A stretch of 64,000 nucleotides of DNA from Butyrivibrio sp. VCB2006. Lineage in GTDB: Bacteria; Bacillota; Clostridia; Lachnospirales; Lachnospiraceae. Position numbers and translations under genes: made by a program. The notes beneath the pieces were generated by a model. That model did not search any database and was not told the origin of the DNA. It worked only from the letters and a program-made list of their open reading frames with translations. Below, piece after piece: positions 51,537 through 63,625 of this stretch (positions are counted from its first letter, which is position 1; the number at the start of each line of letters is the position of its first letter). Location of the stretch: assembly GCF_000420945.1 (NCBI RefSeq), contig NZ_ATVX01000003.1, forward strand, positions 186,001 through 250,000. Direction: 5' to 3'.

Positions 51537-52646
51537 ATGAAATTCGTTTGTTCTAAATCAAATCTCGTGAGTGGTCTGCAGATTGTTTCCAAAGCAGTTC
51601 CTTCAAAAACAACAATGTCCATTCTCGAATGTATCTTAGTAGATGCTACAGAGGGTATTATCAAATTTATAGCTAATGATATGGAACTTGGTATCCAGAC
51701 AGTAGTTGAAGGCAATATAGTTGAGAGAGGCTATATAGCATTAGATGCCAAGATTTTTGTAGATATTGTAAGAAAACTCCCTGATAACGATGTAACTATT
51801 GAATCAGATAGCAGCAACAAGGTAACTATCAGCTGCGAGAGAGCTAAGTTCAATCTTATTGGCAGAAAGGGAGATGACTTCACTTATCTTCCATCTATTG
51901 AGAAGATTGATGGCGTAACAGTATCTCAGTACACTCTTAGAAATGTTATTCAGCAGACTATTTTCTCAATTGCAGAGAATGATGCAAACAAGATGATGGC
52001 TGGTGAGCTCTTCGAGGTAGATGGAGAGAATCTTAAGCTTGTATCTCTTGATGGTCACAGAATTTCTATCAGAAAAGTTAAGCTTAACGGTTCATATCCA
52101 TACAAGAAGGTTATTGTTCCGGGTAAGACTCTGGGTGAGATCAGCAAGATTCTTGGTGATAGCATTGAGAAGATGGTTAACATCTATTTCACAGACAAGC
52201 ATGTTCTCTTTGAATTTGATAAAACTACAGTAGTATCAAGACTTATTGAGGGCGAGTATTTCAGCATAGATCAGATGCTTTCCAGTGATTATGAAACTAA
52301 GATCAGCATCAACAGAAAGGAATTCCTTGACTGTATCGACCGTGCTACTCTTTTGGTAAAAGAAGGCGATAAGAAGCCTGTAATCATTTCAGTTACAGAT
52401 GGCAAGATTGAACTTAAGATCAATTCTGCTATTGGTAGCATGGATGAAGAAATTGAAATTGATAAACAGGGTAAGGATCTTATGATTGGCTTCAATCCTA
52501 AGTTTCTTATTGATGCATTAAGAGTTATTGATGATGAACTTGTAGATATTTACATGGTTAACCCTAAGGCTCCATGCTTTATCAGAGACAAGGAATCAAC
52601 ATACATTTATCTTGTTCTTCCTGTTAACTTCACAACAGTAGACTGA
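51537..52646 (+). CDS. dnaN: DNA polymerase III beta subunit (sliding clamp)
   Basis: A 369-residue clamp of three similar domains. The start MKFVCSKSNLVSGLQIVSKA and the end YLVLPVN are canonical. ATG 51537 is chosen; GGGAG lies 12 bases upstream, and a GTG three codons earlier is possible. It is the first gene of the rightward dnaN-yaaA-recF-gyrB-gyrA cluster. Confidence 0.97.
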   Translation: MKFVCSKSNLVSGLQIVSKAVPSKTTMSILECILVDATEGIIKFIANDMELGIQTVVEGNIVERGYIALDAKIFVDIVRKLPDNDVTIESDSSNKVTISCERAKFNLIGRKGDDFTYLPSIEKIDGVTVSQYTLRNVIQQTIFSIAENDANKMMAGELFEVDGENLKLVSLDGHRISIRKVKLNGSYPYKKVIVPGKTLGEISKILGDSIEKMVNIYFTDKHVLFEFDKTTVVSRLIEGEYFSIDQMLSSDYETKISINRKEFLDCIDRATLLVKEGDKKPVIISVTDGKIELKINSAIGSMDEEIEIDKQGKDLMIGFNPKFLIDALRVIDDELVDIYMVNPKAPCFIRDKESTYIYLVLPVNFTTVD

Positions 52647-52679
52647 TAAATAATATTTTTTAGTATTAAGGATTTACAG

Positions 52680-52895
52680 ATGGAAATAATCAAATTACGT
52701 GACGGCGATGATTTTATAAAGCTGGGCCAGGCTCTCAAGAAGGCTGGTCTTGAAGGGTCTGGAGTGGATGCCAAGAATGACATCCAGGCCGGACTTGTTA
52801 AGGTTAACGGAGAAGTTGAAGAAAGACGTGGCCGTAAACTGTATGATGGTGACATTTTTGAGTACGATGGCACACAGGTTAAGATTGAGAAATGA
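52680..52895 (+). CDS. yaaA: S4-domain protein YaaA/RlbA
   Basis: A 71-residue protein that is little more than one S4 RNA-binding domain (GLVKVNGEVEERRGRKLYDG). It is found between dnaN and recF in most Firmicutes and has a role in ribosome assembly or RNA binding. It overlaps the recF start by four bases. Confidence 0.9.
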   Translation: MEIIKLRDGDDFIKLGQALKKAGLEGSGVDAKNDIQAGLVKVNGEVEERRGRKLYDGDIFEYDGTQVKIEK

Positions 52896-54010
52896 TAATT
52901 AAGTCGCTAGAACTTGCTGATTTCAGAAACTATGAGAATCTCAAGATTGATTTCAGCAGTGGTACTAATATACTTTATGGAGACAATGCCCAGGGTAAGA
53001 CCAATATACTTGAGGCAATATTTGTTTCGGCAACTACCAAGTCCCATAAAGGCAGCAAGGACAAGGAAATAATACGATTTGGAAAAGACGAAGGGCATGT
53101 AAGAACCATTTTGGAAAAAGATGGTGCGGAGTATCGCGTGGACATGCATCTTAGAAGCAGTAAATCCAAAGGTATTGCAATTGACGGTCAGAAGTTAAAA
53201 AGAGCTTCAGACCTTATTGGCATGTTGAATGTAGTTTTTTTCTCTCCTGAAGATCTTAGTATCATCAAGAATGGTCCTTCGGAGAGGCGCAGATTCATGG
53301 ATATGGAGCTGTGTCAGTTAGATAATATATATCTTAATAGTCTTTCTAAATACAACAAACTTGTTGTAGAGCGTAACAAAGTTCTTAAGGATCTTTTTGA
53401 ACATCCGGAAAATAATGTTCTCCTTGATGTTCAGGACAAGCAGTTATGCGAGTATGGATCCGTCATTATCAAGACTAGAGAAAAATTCATCAAAGATCTT
53501 AATGAAATAATAAGACCTATACACGAGAAGTTAACAGGAAACAAAGAGCTCCTGTCGGTTTATTATGAGCCAAATGTAAATGCAGATGAATTTGAAAAGA
53601 AATTAAAAAGCGCAAGACAAAAGGATATGTATTCCAAGCAGACTACAGTAGGTCCTCATAAGGACGATTTTTCTTTTATCGTACAAAAGAAAATAGCTGA
53701 CAGCAGTGAATACGGCGATGGAATCGACATCAGAAAGTATGGATCCCAGGGACAGCAAAGAAGTGCTTGTCTCTCACTTAAGCTTTCAGAGATAGAAATT
53801 GTTAAAAGAGCTAAAAGAGAAAATCCGGTGCTGCTTTTGGATGATGTATTGTCAGAGCTCGACAGTAACAGACAGAACTATCTGTTAAATACCATAGGTG
53901 ATATTCAGACAATCATTACCTGTACCGGACTTGATGAATTTGTTAATAACAGATTTGAAATAGATAAGCTGTTCAAGGTTACAGAAGGAACAGTAAGTAG
54001 CGAAAACTAA
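52892..54010 (+). CDS. recF: DNA replication and repair protein RecF
   Basis: A 372-residue SMC-like ATPase that loads RecA at gaps. Walker A YGDNAQGKTNILEAI, signature SQGQQRSACLSLKL and Walker B PVLLLDDVLSELD are complete. The start overlaps yaaA (ATGA); gyrB follows closely. Confidence 0.97.
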   Translation: MIIKSLELADFRNYENLKIDFSSGTNILYGDNAQGKTNILEAIFVSATTKSHKGSKDKEIIRFGKDEGHVRTILEKDGAEYRVDMHLRSSKSKGIAIDGQKLKRASDLIGMLNVVFFSPEDLSIIKNGPSERRRFMDMELCQLDNIYLNSLSKYNKLVVERNKVLKDLFEHPENNVLLDVQDKQLCEYGSVIIKTREKFIKDLNEIIRPIHEKLTGNKELLSVYYEPNVNADEFEKKLKSARQKDMYSKQTTVGPHKDDFSFIVQKKIADSSEYGDGIDIRKYGSQGQQRSACLSLKLSEIEIVKRAKRENPVLLLDDVLSELDSNRQNYLLNTIGDIQTIITCTGLDEFVNNRFEIDKLFKVTEGTVSSEN

Positions 54011-55966
<1,956 letters not shown>

Positions 55967-55983
55967 GAAAAGGATAAAAGGTA

Positions 55984-58563
55984 ATGGCAGATAATAATAA
56001 TATAAACAACGAAATGCCAGATGACGTTTTTGACAAGACAACCACTGACAGAATTAAAGAGGTTGATCTTCAGAAAACAATGGAGTCTGATTATATTGAC
56101 TATGCCATGAGCGTTATTGCATCTCGTGCTCTTCCAGATGTAAGGGATGGTCTTAAACCGGTACAGAGAAGAATTCTCTATTCAATGATTGAGCTCAACA
56201 ATGGCCCAGATAAGCCACATCGTAAGTGTGCTCGTATCGTCGGCGATACAATGGGTAAATATCATCCACACGGTGATAGCTCTATTTACGGAGCATTGGT
56301 TAATATGGCTCAGCCCTGGTCAATGAGATACTGTCTCGTTGACGGACATGGTAACTTTGGTTCTGTTGATGGTGATGGCGCAGCTGCCATGCGATATACA
56401 GAGGCAAGACTTACCAAAATCTCCATGGAGATGATTGCTGACATCAATAAGGATACAGTAGACTTTGTACCTAACTTTGATGAAACAGAAAAAGAGCCGG
56501 CTATCCTTCCAAGTAGATATCCTAACCTTCTGGTTAACGGAACTACAGGTATTGCGGTAGGTATGGCTACTAATATCCCACCTCATAACCTCAGAGAGGT
56601 TGTAAATGCTGTTGTTAAGATGATTGATAACAGAGTTCTTGAGGATAGAGAAACAGAGATAGAAGAAATTCTTGAAATAGTTAAAGCTCCTGATTTCCCA
56701 ACCGGAGGTATTATCCTTGGTACAAGAGGTGCTGAGGAAGCCTACAGAACCGGTCGTGGTAAGGTTATAGTAAGAGCTGTTACAAACATCGAGCCAATGC
56801 AGAATGGCAAGAACAGAATCGTTGTAACAGAGCTTCCATATCTTGTAAATAAGGCTAACATGATTGCTAAGATAGCTGAGCTGGTTAAGCTCAAAAAGCT
56901 TGATGGTATTACTGCCCTTCGCGATGAATCTGACCGTGAAGGTATGCGTGTTGTAATTGAGCTTCGTAATGATGTTAATCCTAACATCATGCTGAACAAG
57001 CTCTATAAGCATACACAGATGCAGGATTCTTTCGGAATCATCATGCTTGCTCTTGTTAATAATGAGCCTAAGGTTCTCTCTATTACTGAGATGCTTAAGC
57101 ATTACATCAAGCACCAGGAAGAGGTTGTAACTCGTAGAACCAAGTACGACCTTAACAAGGCTGAAGAGAGAAATCATATTTTAGAGGGATTGCTCATCGC
57201 TCTTGATAATATCGATGAAGTAATCAAGATTATCAGAGGCAGTGAAACTGTAGCTCTTGCCAAGGAACAGTTGATGGGAAGATTTGGTCTTACCGATGTT
57301 CAGGCACAGGCTATTGTTGATATGAGACTTCGTACTCTCACAGGCTTGGAAAGAGACAAGCTTGAGCAGGAGCACGCAGAACTCTTAAAGAGAATTGAGG
57401 AGTTGAAGGCAATTCTTGCAGACAGAAAAGTTCTTCTTGGTGTAATCAGAACAGAGATTACTGAAATTGCTGCTAAATACGGCGATGACAGAAAGTCTCA
57501 GATTGGCCATGACGATTCTGATATTGATACAGAGGATCTCATTCCTAACGTTAATACAGTAATCGCAATGACAAATCTTGGATATATCAAGAGAATGTCA
57601 ATTGATAATTTCAAATCACAGAACCGTGGTGGTAAGGGAATCAAGGGAATCACAACAATTGATAATGACTTTGTTGAAGATATCCTTATGACAACAACCC
57701 ATAACTATGTAATGTTCTTTACCAACACAGGACGTGTATACAGACTTAAGGCATATCAGATTCCTGAGGCATCAAGAACATCAAGAGGAATGGCTATTGT
57801 TAACCTTCTTCAGCTTGCTCCCGGGGAAAAGATATCAGCTATGATTCCTGTAAAGGGTTTTGAGGATGAGGAAAAGAGCCTCTTTATGGTTACCAAGAAA
57901 GGTACAGTAAAGAAGACTCCTATCACCGACTTCTCAAATGTTAGAAAGACTGGACTTGCTGCTATTACACTCAGAGATGATGATGAGCTTATCGAAGTTA
58001 AGACTGTTTCTAAGGATGCAGAAGTATTCCTTGTAACCAAGAATGGTATGTGTATCCACTTCGACGAGAATGATGTAAGATCAACCAGCAGATCTTCTAT
58101 CGGTGTCCGTGGTATGATGCTTGATGATACTGATGAAATCGTTGGAATGCAGCTCAATACTCAGGGTGATTCACTTCTTATCGTATCTGAGAAAGGTTAC
58201 GGAAAGAGAACTACTCTTGATGAATTCCACAGTCAGTTTAGAGGTGGTAAGGGAGTTAAGTGCTACAAGATTACTGAGAAGACCGGTAATGTAGTTGGTG
58301 TAAAGGCTGTTAATGATGACAATGAGATCATGATGATCACAAATGCAGGAGTTATCATTCAGCTTCGTATGGATGAAATTACAATCCATGGCAGAGTAAC
58401 ATCAGGTGTTAAGATGATCAATCTTGACAAGGGAGTTACTGTAGCACAGATTGCCAAGGTAAGAGAAAAGATTTCAGACGGCGATCATGATATTGATAAT
58501 ATCGATGATGTTCCGGAAGAAGTTGAAGACGAAAAAGAAGCTACTGAAGATCAGGATGAATAA
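55984..58563 (+). CDS. gyrA: DNA gyrase subunit A
   Basis: An 859-residue cleavage subunit. Catalytic Tyr138 ([10 protein letters not shown]), the QRDR ([13 protein letters not shown]), and a C-terminal beta-pinwheel with the GyrA box [10 protein letters not shown] and an acidic tail. At the position of E. coli Ser83 there is Ser99; at the position of Asp87 there is Gly103. It is 17 bases after gyrB. Confidence 0.98.
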   Translation: MADNNNINNEMPDDVFDKTTTDRIKEVDLQKTMESDYIDYAMSVIASRALPDVRDGLKPVQRRILYSMIELNNGPDKPHRKCARIVGDTMGKYHPHGDSSIYGALVNMAQPWSMRYCLVDGHGNFGSVDGDGAAAMRYTEARLTKISMEMIADINKDTVDFVPNFDETEKEPAILPSRYPNLLVNGTTGIAVGMATNIPPHNLREVVNAVVKMIDNRVLEDRETEIEEILEIVKAPDFPTGGIILGTRGAEEAYRTGRGKVIVRAVTNIEPMQNGKNRIVVTELPYLVNKANMIAKIAELVKLKKLDGITALRDESDREGMRVVIELRNDVNPNIMLNKLYKHTQMQDSFGIIMLALVNNEPKVLSITEMLKHYIKHQEEVVTRRTKYDLNKAEERNHILEGLLIALDNIDEVIKIIRGSETVALAKEQLMGRFGLTDVQAQAIVDMRLRTLTGLERDKLEQEHAELLKRIEELKAILADRKVLLGVIRTEITEIAAKYGDDRKSQIGHDDSDIDTEDLIPNVNTVIAMTNLGYIKRMSIDNFKSQNRGGKGIKGITTIDNDFVEDILMTTTHNYVMFFTNTGRVYRLKAYQIPEASRTSRGMAIVNLLQLAPGEKISAMIPVKGFEDEEKSLFMVTKKGTVKKTPITDFSNVRKTGLAAITLRDDDELIEVKTVSKDAEVFLVTKNGMCIHFDENDVRSTSRSSIGVRGMMLDDTDEIVGMQLNTQGDSLLIVSEKGYGKRTTLDEFHSQFRGGKGVKCYKITEKTGNVVGVKAVNDDNEIMMITNAGVIIQLRMDEITIHGRVTSGVKMINLDKGVTVAQIAKVREKISDGDHDIDNIDDVPEEVEDEKEATEDQDE

Positions 58564-58626
58564 TTTAGCAGAGTGCGTAATTATATACGTACTTCAATAG
58601 ATTATGATTAGGCAATGAGGGGCCCA

Positions 58627-60069
58627 ATGAATATCGGACTGTTGGTTTCAGAATTAGAAGATAAAGATGTAAAAAAGATCTGTATTGGTGCAAGCCAGGC
58701 TGCAAGGGAGAATAATGCTACCCTGTGCATTATGCCTGGTAAGTACCTGTTATCAGAGACGAAAGAAACTGATCCTTTTGAATATCAGTATGCTGCTCTG
58801 TTTGATTATGCAACAGATTTTTCTTTTGATGTTCTTATAGTTGATATCGACAGAATAGGTAAAAATGTGCCAATTCTCAAAAAAGAATCATTTCTCAAGA
58901 AGTTTGCAGATGTGCCGCTTTTAACGCTTACCAAGCAGGAAGGCTTTACCAATGTAAACAGCGTAGAAACTGATAAAGATCAGCTGTATCAGCTTGAATA
59001 TGAAGCAGTTTGTGATGCTATTTACTATGCAGACAATAAGAAATTACCTAATCCTCAAGCAGCCAAGACCTTCAATTTTGTAGAAAAAGAAGCTTCAGAG
59101 TCACTTAGTACACTGGCCAAGATAAGCTATCCTCTCCTTCATAGAAAGTACCCAACTGAAAAGGCCTATGAAGTAATGGCTGAGACAGTTGCGCTGGAAG
59201 GAATTAAGAGTTGTAGCGTAATGCTCTATGACAAAAAAATCAGGAATACCATCAAATATTGGTGGGAAAAACCTGAGAAAATAACGGTCAAGGCTAACCT
59301 GGTAAATGGAATAGTAAGTGATTTCGAAGACGGTGATAATAAAACAAAAACCAGTGATATTATACAAAACATCACAAAGGGTAAGCCTAATGTACTTGTA
59401 GCAGGCCCACTTTTTGTAGGTGAGTACCAGCTAGGTATTTTGGTTACTGAATTTACAGCCAATATTCTCACAGATTATTTCTTTGAGACAATCCTTAGCG
59501 TGATTACCGGAGTTGCCAGAGTATCATATTTGGAAAAAGAGCTGAAGAAAACCAACGAGGAACTCTATGAAGTTCAGGAAGAACTGGCCAGAGATGACTC
59601 GGTTCTTGACCATATTGGAGATCAGGATTACCTCACAGGTGGACTTAACAGAAGAGGCTTTTTTGCCAAGGCTTATGATCTGCTCAAGGAGAAATTCGGA
59701 CCGGGAAAATGTGCCATTGTGGCCTATATTCACATGGAATCTCTTAAGGGAATCAATGAAATGTACGGTCATGAGGAAGGTGACAGGGCTGTAAAAAGAG
59801 TATCCGGAATACTTGAAGAAGTCTTTGAAGACTGTATTTATGGTCGTATCAGAGGCGATGAGTTTGCGGTATTGGAAATATCAGATGAAGAAGGAAAGGC
59901 TGAGAGTTTTAGACAGGAAATGTCCACTCAGAATGCCAAGCTTCTGGCTGAATCCAGCAGATATATGAACTATTTGAAATATTCAATCTGTGAATTCGGA
60001 TACGAAGATAATCTCTCACTTCGAGAGATGCTCAAGGAAACAGATGAAAATCTGCAGAGAATAAAGTAA
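58627..60069 (+). CDS. Sensor diguanylate cyclase with RGDEF signature
   Basis: A 480-residue cytoplasmic protein. Residues 1-130 resemble a LacI/periplasmic-binding-type sensor lobe (MNIGLLVSELED, FDVLIVDIDRIG, VPLLTLTKQEG), residues about 165-315 look GAF-like, then comes a coiled coil (KELKKTNEELYEVQEELARD) and a GGDEF domain (GDQDYLTGGLNRRGFF). The signature is RGDEF rather than GGDEF; such variants may be active or degenerate. No RxxD site is visible. GAGGGG precedes ATG 58627. It follows gyrA by about 60 bases with no clear terminator between. Confidence 0.75.
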   Translation: MNIGLLVSELEDKDVKKICIGASQAARENNATLCIMPGKYLLSETKETDPFEYQYAALFDYATDFSFDVLIVDIDRIGKNVPILKKESFLKKFADVPLLTLTKQEGFTNVNSVETDKDQLYQLEYEAVCDAIYYADNKKLPNPQAAKTFNFVEKEASESLSTLAKISYPLLHRKYPTEKAYEVMAETVALEGIKSCSVMLYDKKIRNTIKYWWEKPEKITVKANLVNGIVSDFEDGDNKTKTSDIIQNITKGKPNVLVAGPLFVGEYQLGILVTEFTANILTDYFFETILSVITGVARVSYLEKELKKTNEELYEVQEELARDDSVLDHIGDQDYLTGGLNRRGFFAKAYDLLKEKFGPGKCAIVAYIHMESLKGINEMYGHEEGDRAVKRVSGILEEVFEDCIYGRIRGDEFAVLEISDEEGKAESFRQEMSTQNAKLLAESSRYMNYLKYSICEFGYEDNLSLREMLKETDENLQRIK

Positions 60070-60087
60070 TAGTGATTTACATAATAT

Positions 60088-60118
60088 AAAAAGAGGATAG
60101 TCGCTATCCTCTTTTTTT
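60088..60118. terminator. Bidirectional terminator, GGDEF gene and trpA
   Basis: AAAAAGAGGATAG and CTATCCTCTTTTT around a TCG loop, with T-runs on both strands; it lies between convergent genes. Confidence 0.9.
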
Positions 60119-60167
60119 ACGTTTTGGTAAATCACCTTCTCGTCCAAAAACTGCATATTTATAATAA

Positions 60168-60941
60168 TCATCTTACCATGGCTGTTTTCATGGAAGAAAC
60201 ATATTCTCTGATATGATTTGGTGCCTCTTTTCCATATTTTTCCAAAAGCTTGATAATGGCTGATCCGACGATGGCACCATCTGATATAGATGACATCTTA
60301 GCTGCCTGCTCCGGAGTTGAGATTCCAAAGCCTATTGCGCATGGAACATCAGTATTTTCGCGGATTACATTAACAATAGAATCAAGGTCAGTTGTAATAT
60401 TGGTTCTTGTTCCTGTAACACCGAGGCTGGATACCAGGTAGATAAAGCCTTTTGCCTCTTTTGCAATCATGGCGATTCTGCCTGCAGATGTAGGAGCGAT
60501 AAGAGATACAAGATCCACATCATACTTAGTGCAGATATCTTCAAATTCTTCTTTCTCTTCAAAAGGAAGATCAGGAAGGATAAGACCATCCATTCCGATT
60601 TCATTGCATCTTTTTATGAAATCCTCTGAACCATAGGAATAAACTACATTTGCGTAGGTCATAAATACCATAGGAACAGAAACTGATTTACGAAGATCAA
60701 CAACAAAATCAAATATCTTATCTGTAGTAACACCGCCGTTTAAGGCGCGGAGATTAGCTCCCTGAATTACAGGACCCTCAGCGGTAGGATCGGAAAAAGG
60801 TATTCCAAGCTCAATAAGATCAGCGCCGCCTTTAACAGCAGCAATAACAGCTTCTTTTGTTGTTTCCAGATCCGGGTCACCGCAAGTAATAAAGGCTATA
60901 AAAGCTTTTCCGTTTTCAAATGCATTTTTAATCTTACTCAT
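60168..60941 (-). CDS. trpA: Tryptophan synthase alpha chain
   Basis: A 257-residue TIM barrel that cleaves indole-glycerol phosphate to indole and glyceraldehyde-3-phosphate. Catalytic Glu is in [28 protein letters not shown] and ALGFGIS-like [12 protein letters not shown] bind phosphate. It overlaps trpB by 8 bases, with GGGGAGG before the ATG. Confidence 0.97.
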   Translation of the reverse strand: MSKIKNAFENGKAFIAFITCGDPDLETTKEAVIAAVKGGADLIELGIPFSDPTAEGPVIQGANLRALNGGVTTDKIFDFVVDLRKSVSVPMVFMTYANVVYSYGSEDFIKRCNEIGMDGLILPDLPFEEKEEFEDICTKYDVDLVSLIAPTSAGRIAMIAKEAKGFIYLVSSLGVTGTRTNITTDLDSIVNVIRENTDVPCAIGFGISTPEQAAKMSSISDGAIVGSAIIKLLEKYGKEAPNHIREYVSSMKTAMVR

Positions 60942-62124
60942 TGATATCCTCCCCTCTGTATCTGGCAATTGCAGCACAGTCCTTGTCTCCTCTTCCGGAA
61001 ATAGTAACTACGATGATCTTGTCCTTATCCATAGTAGGTGCAATCTTCATAGCATGTGCAAGAGCATGTGACGACTCAATTGCAGGAATAATACCTTCGG
61101 TTCTTGAAAGATATTCAAAAGCATTTACAGCTTCATCATCAGTAATAGCAACGTATTCAGCCCTGTGAATGTCGTGAAGATATGCATGTTCAGGACCGAT
61201 TCCCGGATAATCAAGACCTGCGGAAATTGAGTAGACAGGAGCAATCTGACCGTATTTATCCTGACAGAAGTAGGATTTCATGCCGTGGAAGATTCCAAGT
61301 CTTCCGGTATTGATGGTTGCTGCGGTTTCAAAAGTATCGATCCCGCGGCCGGCAGCTTCACAGCCAATAAGCTGAACATCTTTATCTTCAATGAAATTAT
61401 AGAAGGTTCCAATAGCGTTGGATCCGCCTCCGACGCAGGCTATAACAGCGTCAGGAAGTCTTCCCTCTTTTTCAAGCATCTGCTCTTTAATCTCTTTTGA
61501 AATAACTGCCTGGAAGTCGCGAACAATTGTAGGGAACGGATGAGGTCCCATAACTGAACCAAGACAGTAGTGAGTATCATCAATTCTGGAAGTCCATTCT
61601 CTCATAGCCTCTGAAACAGCATCTTTGAGAGTTGCTGTGCCGGTTGTAACAGGAATAACCTCAGCTCCAAGAAGTCTCATTTTATAAACGTTAAGAGCCT
61701 GTCTCTTGGTATCCTCCTCTCCCATGAAAACAACGCATTCCATACCCATGAGAGCTGCGGCTGTAGCTGTAGCAACGCCGTGCTGACCAGCTCCGGTTTC
61801 AGCAATAAGTCGTGTTTTTCCCATTTTCTTGGCAAGAAGAGCCTGACCAAGAACATTGTTGATTTTATGGGCGCCGGTGTGATTTAAGTCCTCACGCTTT
61901 AAGTAAATCTTGGCACCACCCAGATCCTTGGTCATCTTCTCTGCATAGTAGAGTCTTGAGGGACGACCAGCGTATTCGTTCAAAAGCTCGGTCAGTTCCC
62001 TGTTGAATTCAGGGTCTTTTTTATAATGATTATAGGCTTCTTCCAGCTCTATAACAGCATTCATAAGTGTTTCGGGGATATATTGTCCACCGTGTACACC
62101 GAATCTTCCTTTTGAGTTACTCAT
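60934..62124 (-). CDS. trpB: Tryptophan synthase beta chain
   Basis: A 396-residue PLP enzyme that joins indole and serine. The PLP lysine is in [38 protein letters not shown] and ISGRGDKD are conserved. It forms the complex with TrpA, encoded next. Confidence 0.98.
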   Translation of the reverse strand: MSNSKGRFGVHGGQYIPETLMNAVIELEEAYNHYKKDPEFNRELTELLNEYAGRPSRLYYAEKMTKDLGGAKIYLKREDLNHTGAHKINNVLGQALLAKKMGKTRLIAETGAGQHGVATATAAALMGMECVVFMGEEDTKRQALNVYKMRLLGAEVIPVTTGTATLKDAVSEAMREWTSRIDDTHYCLGSVMGPHPFPTIVRDFQAVISKEIKEQMLEKEGRLPDAVIACVGGGSNAIGTFYNFIEDKDVQLIGCEAAGRGIDTFETAATINTGRLGIFHGMKSYFCQDKYGQIAPVYSISAGLDYPGIGPEHAYLHDIHRAEYVAITDDEAVNAFEYLSRTEGIIPAIESSHALAHAMKIAPTMDKDKIIVVTISGRGDKDCAAIARYRGEDINE

Positions 62125-62174
62125 TTTTTCTCTCCTCAGTGTTAATACTCAATTATCATATTTCATGGTATTTA

Positions 62175-62792
62175 TCAGCATCTTATTTTTGAAATAAATT
62201 CTGTCATCTTGTCGAAATCTTTTATTCCCTCAGTTTCTATTCCGGAGCTCACATCTACTGCAAAAGGATTGACCCTTTTTATAGCCTCTGAAACATTGTC
62301 AGCGTCAAGGCCTCCCGCAAGAAATATTGGCTTATTCAGTTCTTTTACCAGATTCCAGTCAAAAGAACTACCGCTTCCCATACCTGAATCTAAGAGGTAA
62401 TAATCAACAGATGAATTACTGCAAAAAACCTCGTATTTTGAAAAGTCATCTTTTGTCTTGATCACAAGGGCTTTGATTATTGGGATGCGAACATTTCCAA
62501 GTTCTTGTCTAAGCTTGGAAACATATGATAAATCCTCGCTTCCGTGGAGCTGAATAACGTCGATGATTTTTTTATCTACAAGTTCTTTGATAAAAGAGAT
62601 ATCTTCGTTTACAAATACTCCAACAGCCTTAATATCTTTATCCAAAAGACTTTTCAGATGATTAGCTGTGTCCAAATCAACATATCTGTGGCTCTTTTTA
62701 TAAAAGACAAAGCCTATATATTCAGGTTTTAGCTTATTTACAAAGAGGATGTCCTCTTCTCTGTATAGACCGCACATTTTGACAGCTGTCAT
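62175..62792 (-). CDS. trpF: Phosphoribosylanthranilate isomerase
   Basis: A 205-residue TIM barrel. VKMCGLYREED has the catalytic Cys, and LDSGMGSGSSFDW, LAGGLDADNV and AVDVSSGIET are family motifs. GGAG is 6 bases before ATG 62792; an ATG at 62804 overlapping the trpC stop (TAATG) would add four residues. Confidence 0.95.
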   Translation of the reverse strand: MTAVKMCGLYREEDILFVNKLKPEYIGFVFYKKSHRYVDLDTANHLKSLLDKDIKAVGVFVNEDISFIKELVDKKIIDVIQLHGSEDLSYVSKLRQELGNVRIPIIKALVIKTKDDFSKYEVFCSNSSVDYYLLDSGMGSGSSFDWNLVKELNKPIFLAGGLDADNVSEAIKRVNPFAVDVSSGIETEGIKDFDKMTEFISKIRC

Positions 62793-62803
62793 ATCTGACT
62801 CCA

Positions 62804-63592
62804 TTAAACTGATTTCATTTGATCCAGCAGAGCTTTCTTGTCAGTTGATCTCATTAAATATTCTCCGATGAGAACCGCATCTGCGCCGAATTCTTTTATA
62901 TTTCTGATATCATCTACAGACGAAACACCGCTTTCGGAAACAAACAAAACATCCTTGGGAACAATGCTTCGAAGGCGCTTACTGTTATTTGTATCAACAG
63001 CGAAATCCTTGAGATTTCTGTTATTTACACCAATGATTCTGGATGATACCTCCAAAGCAGTTTCAATTTCTTTTTCATCGTGGGCTTCCACAAGGGCAGA
63101 AATTCCAAGCTCATCGCAGATTTCGATGTATTCTTTAATCTGGCTTTTCTCAAGAATTGAACAGATCAGAAGTACAGCTTTTGCTCCCAAAACCTTTGCT
63201 TCATGGATCATGTATTCATCAACGGTGAAATCTTTTCTGATACACGGGGTTTTGACTGCACCGGCAATTTCTTCAAGATATTTATTTGATCCAAGGAACC
63301 ATTTGGGTTCAGTCAGGACTGAAATACAGTCAGCGCCGGCCTCTTCATACTCTTTTGCTATATCAAGATACGGAAATTCCTGTGCAATAATGCCTTTTGA
63401 AGGAGAAGCCTTTTTACATTCACAGATAAAAGAAATACCGGGAGCAGCCAGAGCATTTTCAAATTCGAAAAGGCCCTTCGGGAGGTTTTCGCTTTCCCGC
63501 CTAATCTCTTCATAAGATTTTTTTTTCTTGGCTTCTGAGGTTCTGTACCTAGCAAAATCTGCCAGTTCATCAAGGATTGTTCTGTTACCCAT
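62804..63592 (-). CDS. trpC: Indole-3-glycerol phosphate synthase
   Basis: A 262-residue TIM barrel. FICECKKASPSKG (catalytic Lys), EEAGADCISVLTEPKWF, RKDFTVDEYMI, GVNNRNLKDF and VSESGV mark the active site. It is separate from trpF, as in most Firmicutes. GGAGCACTAAC precedes the ATG. Confidence 0.97.
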   Translation of the reverse strand: MGNRTILDELADFARYRTSEAKKKKSYEEIRRESENLPKGLFEFENALAAPGISFICECKKASPSKGIIAQEFPYLDIAKEYEEAGADCISVLTEPKWFLGSNKYLEEIAGAVKTPCIRKDFTVDEYMIHEAKVLGAKAVLLICSILEKSQIKEYIEICDELGISALVEAHDEKEIETALEVSSRIIGVNNRNLKDFAVDTNNSKRLRSIVPKDVLFVSESGVSSVDDIRNIKEFGADAVLIGEYLMRSTDKKALLDQMKSV

Positions 63593-63625
63593 GTTAGTGC
63601 TCCGCTTGTTTTTTATTTATGAGTG

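Noticed and set aside
56320..57177. 285-residue minus-strand reading frame opposite gyrA
   Set aside because: The sense strand is unmistakable gyrA; the antisense peptide resembles no protein.
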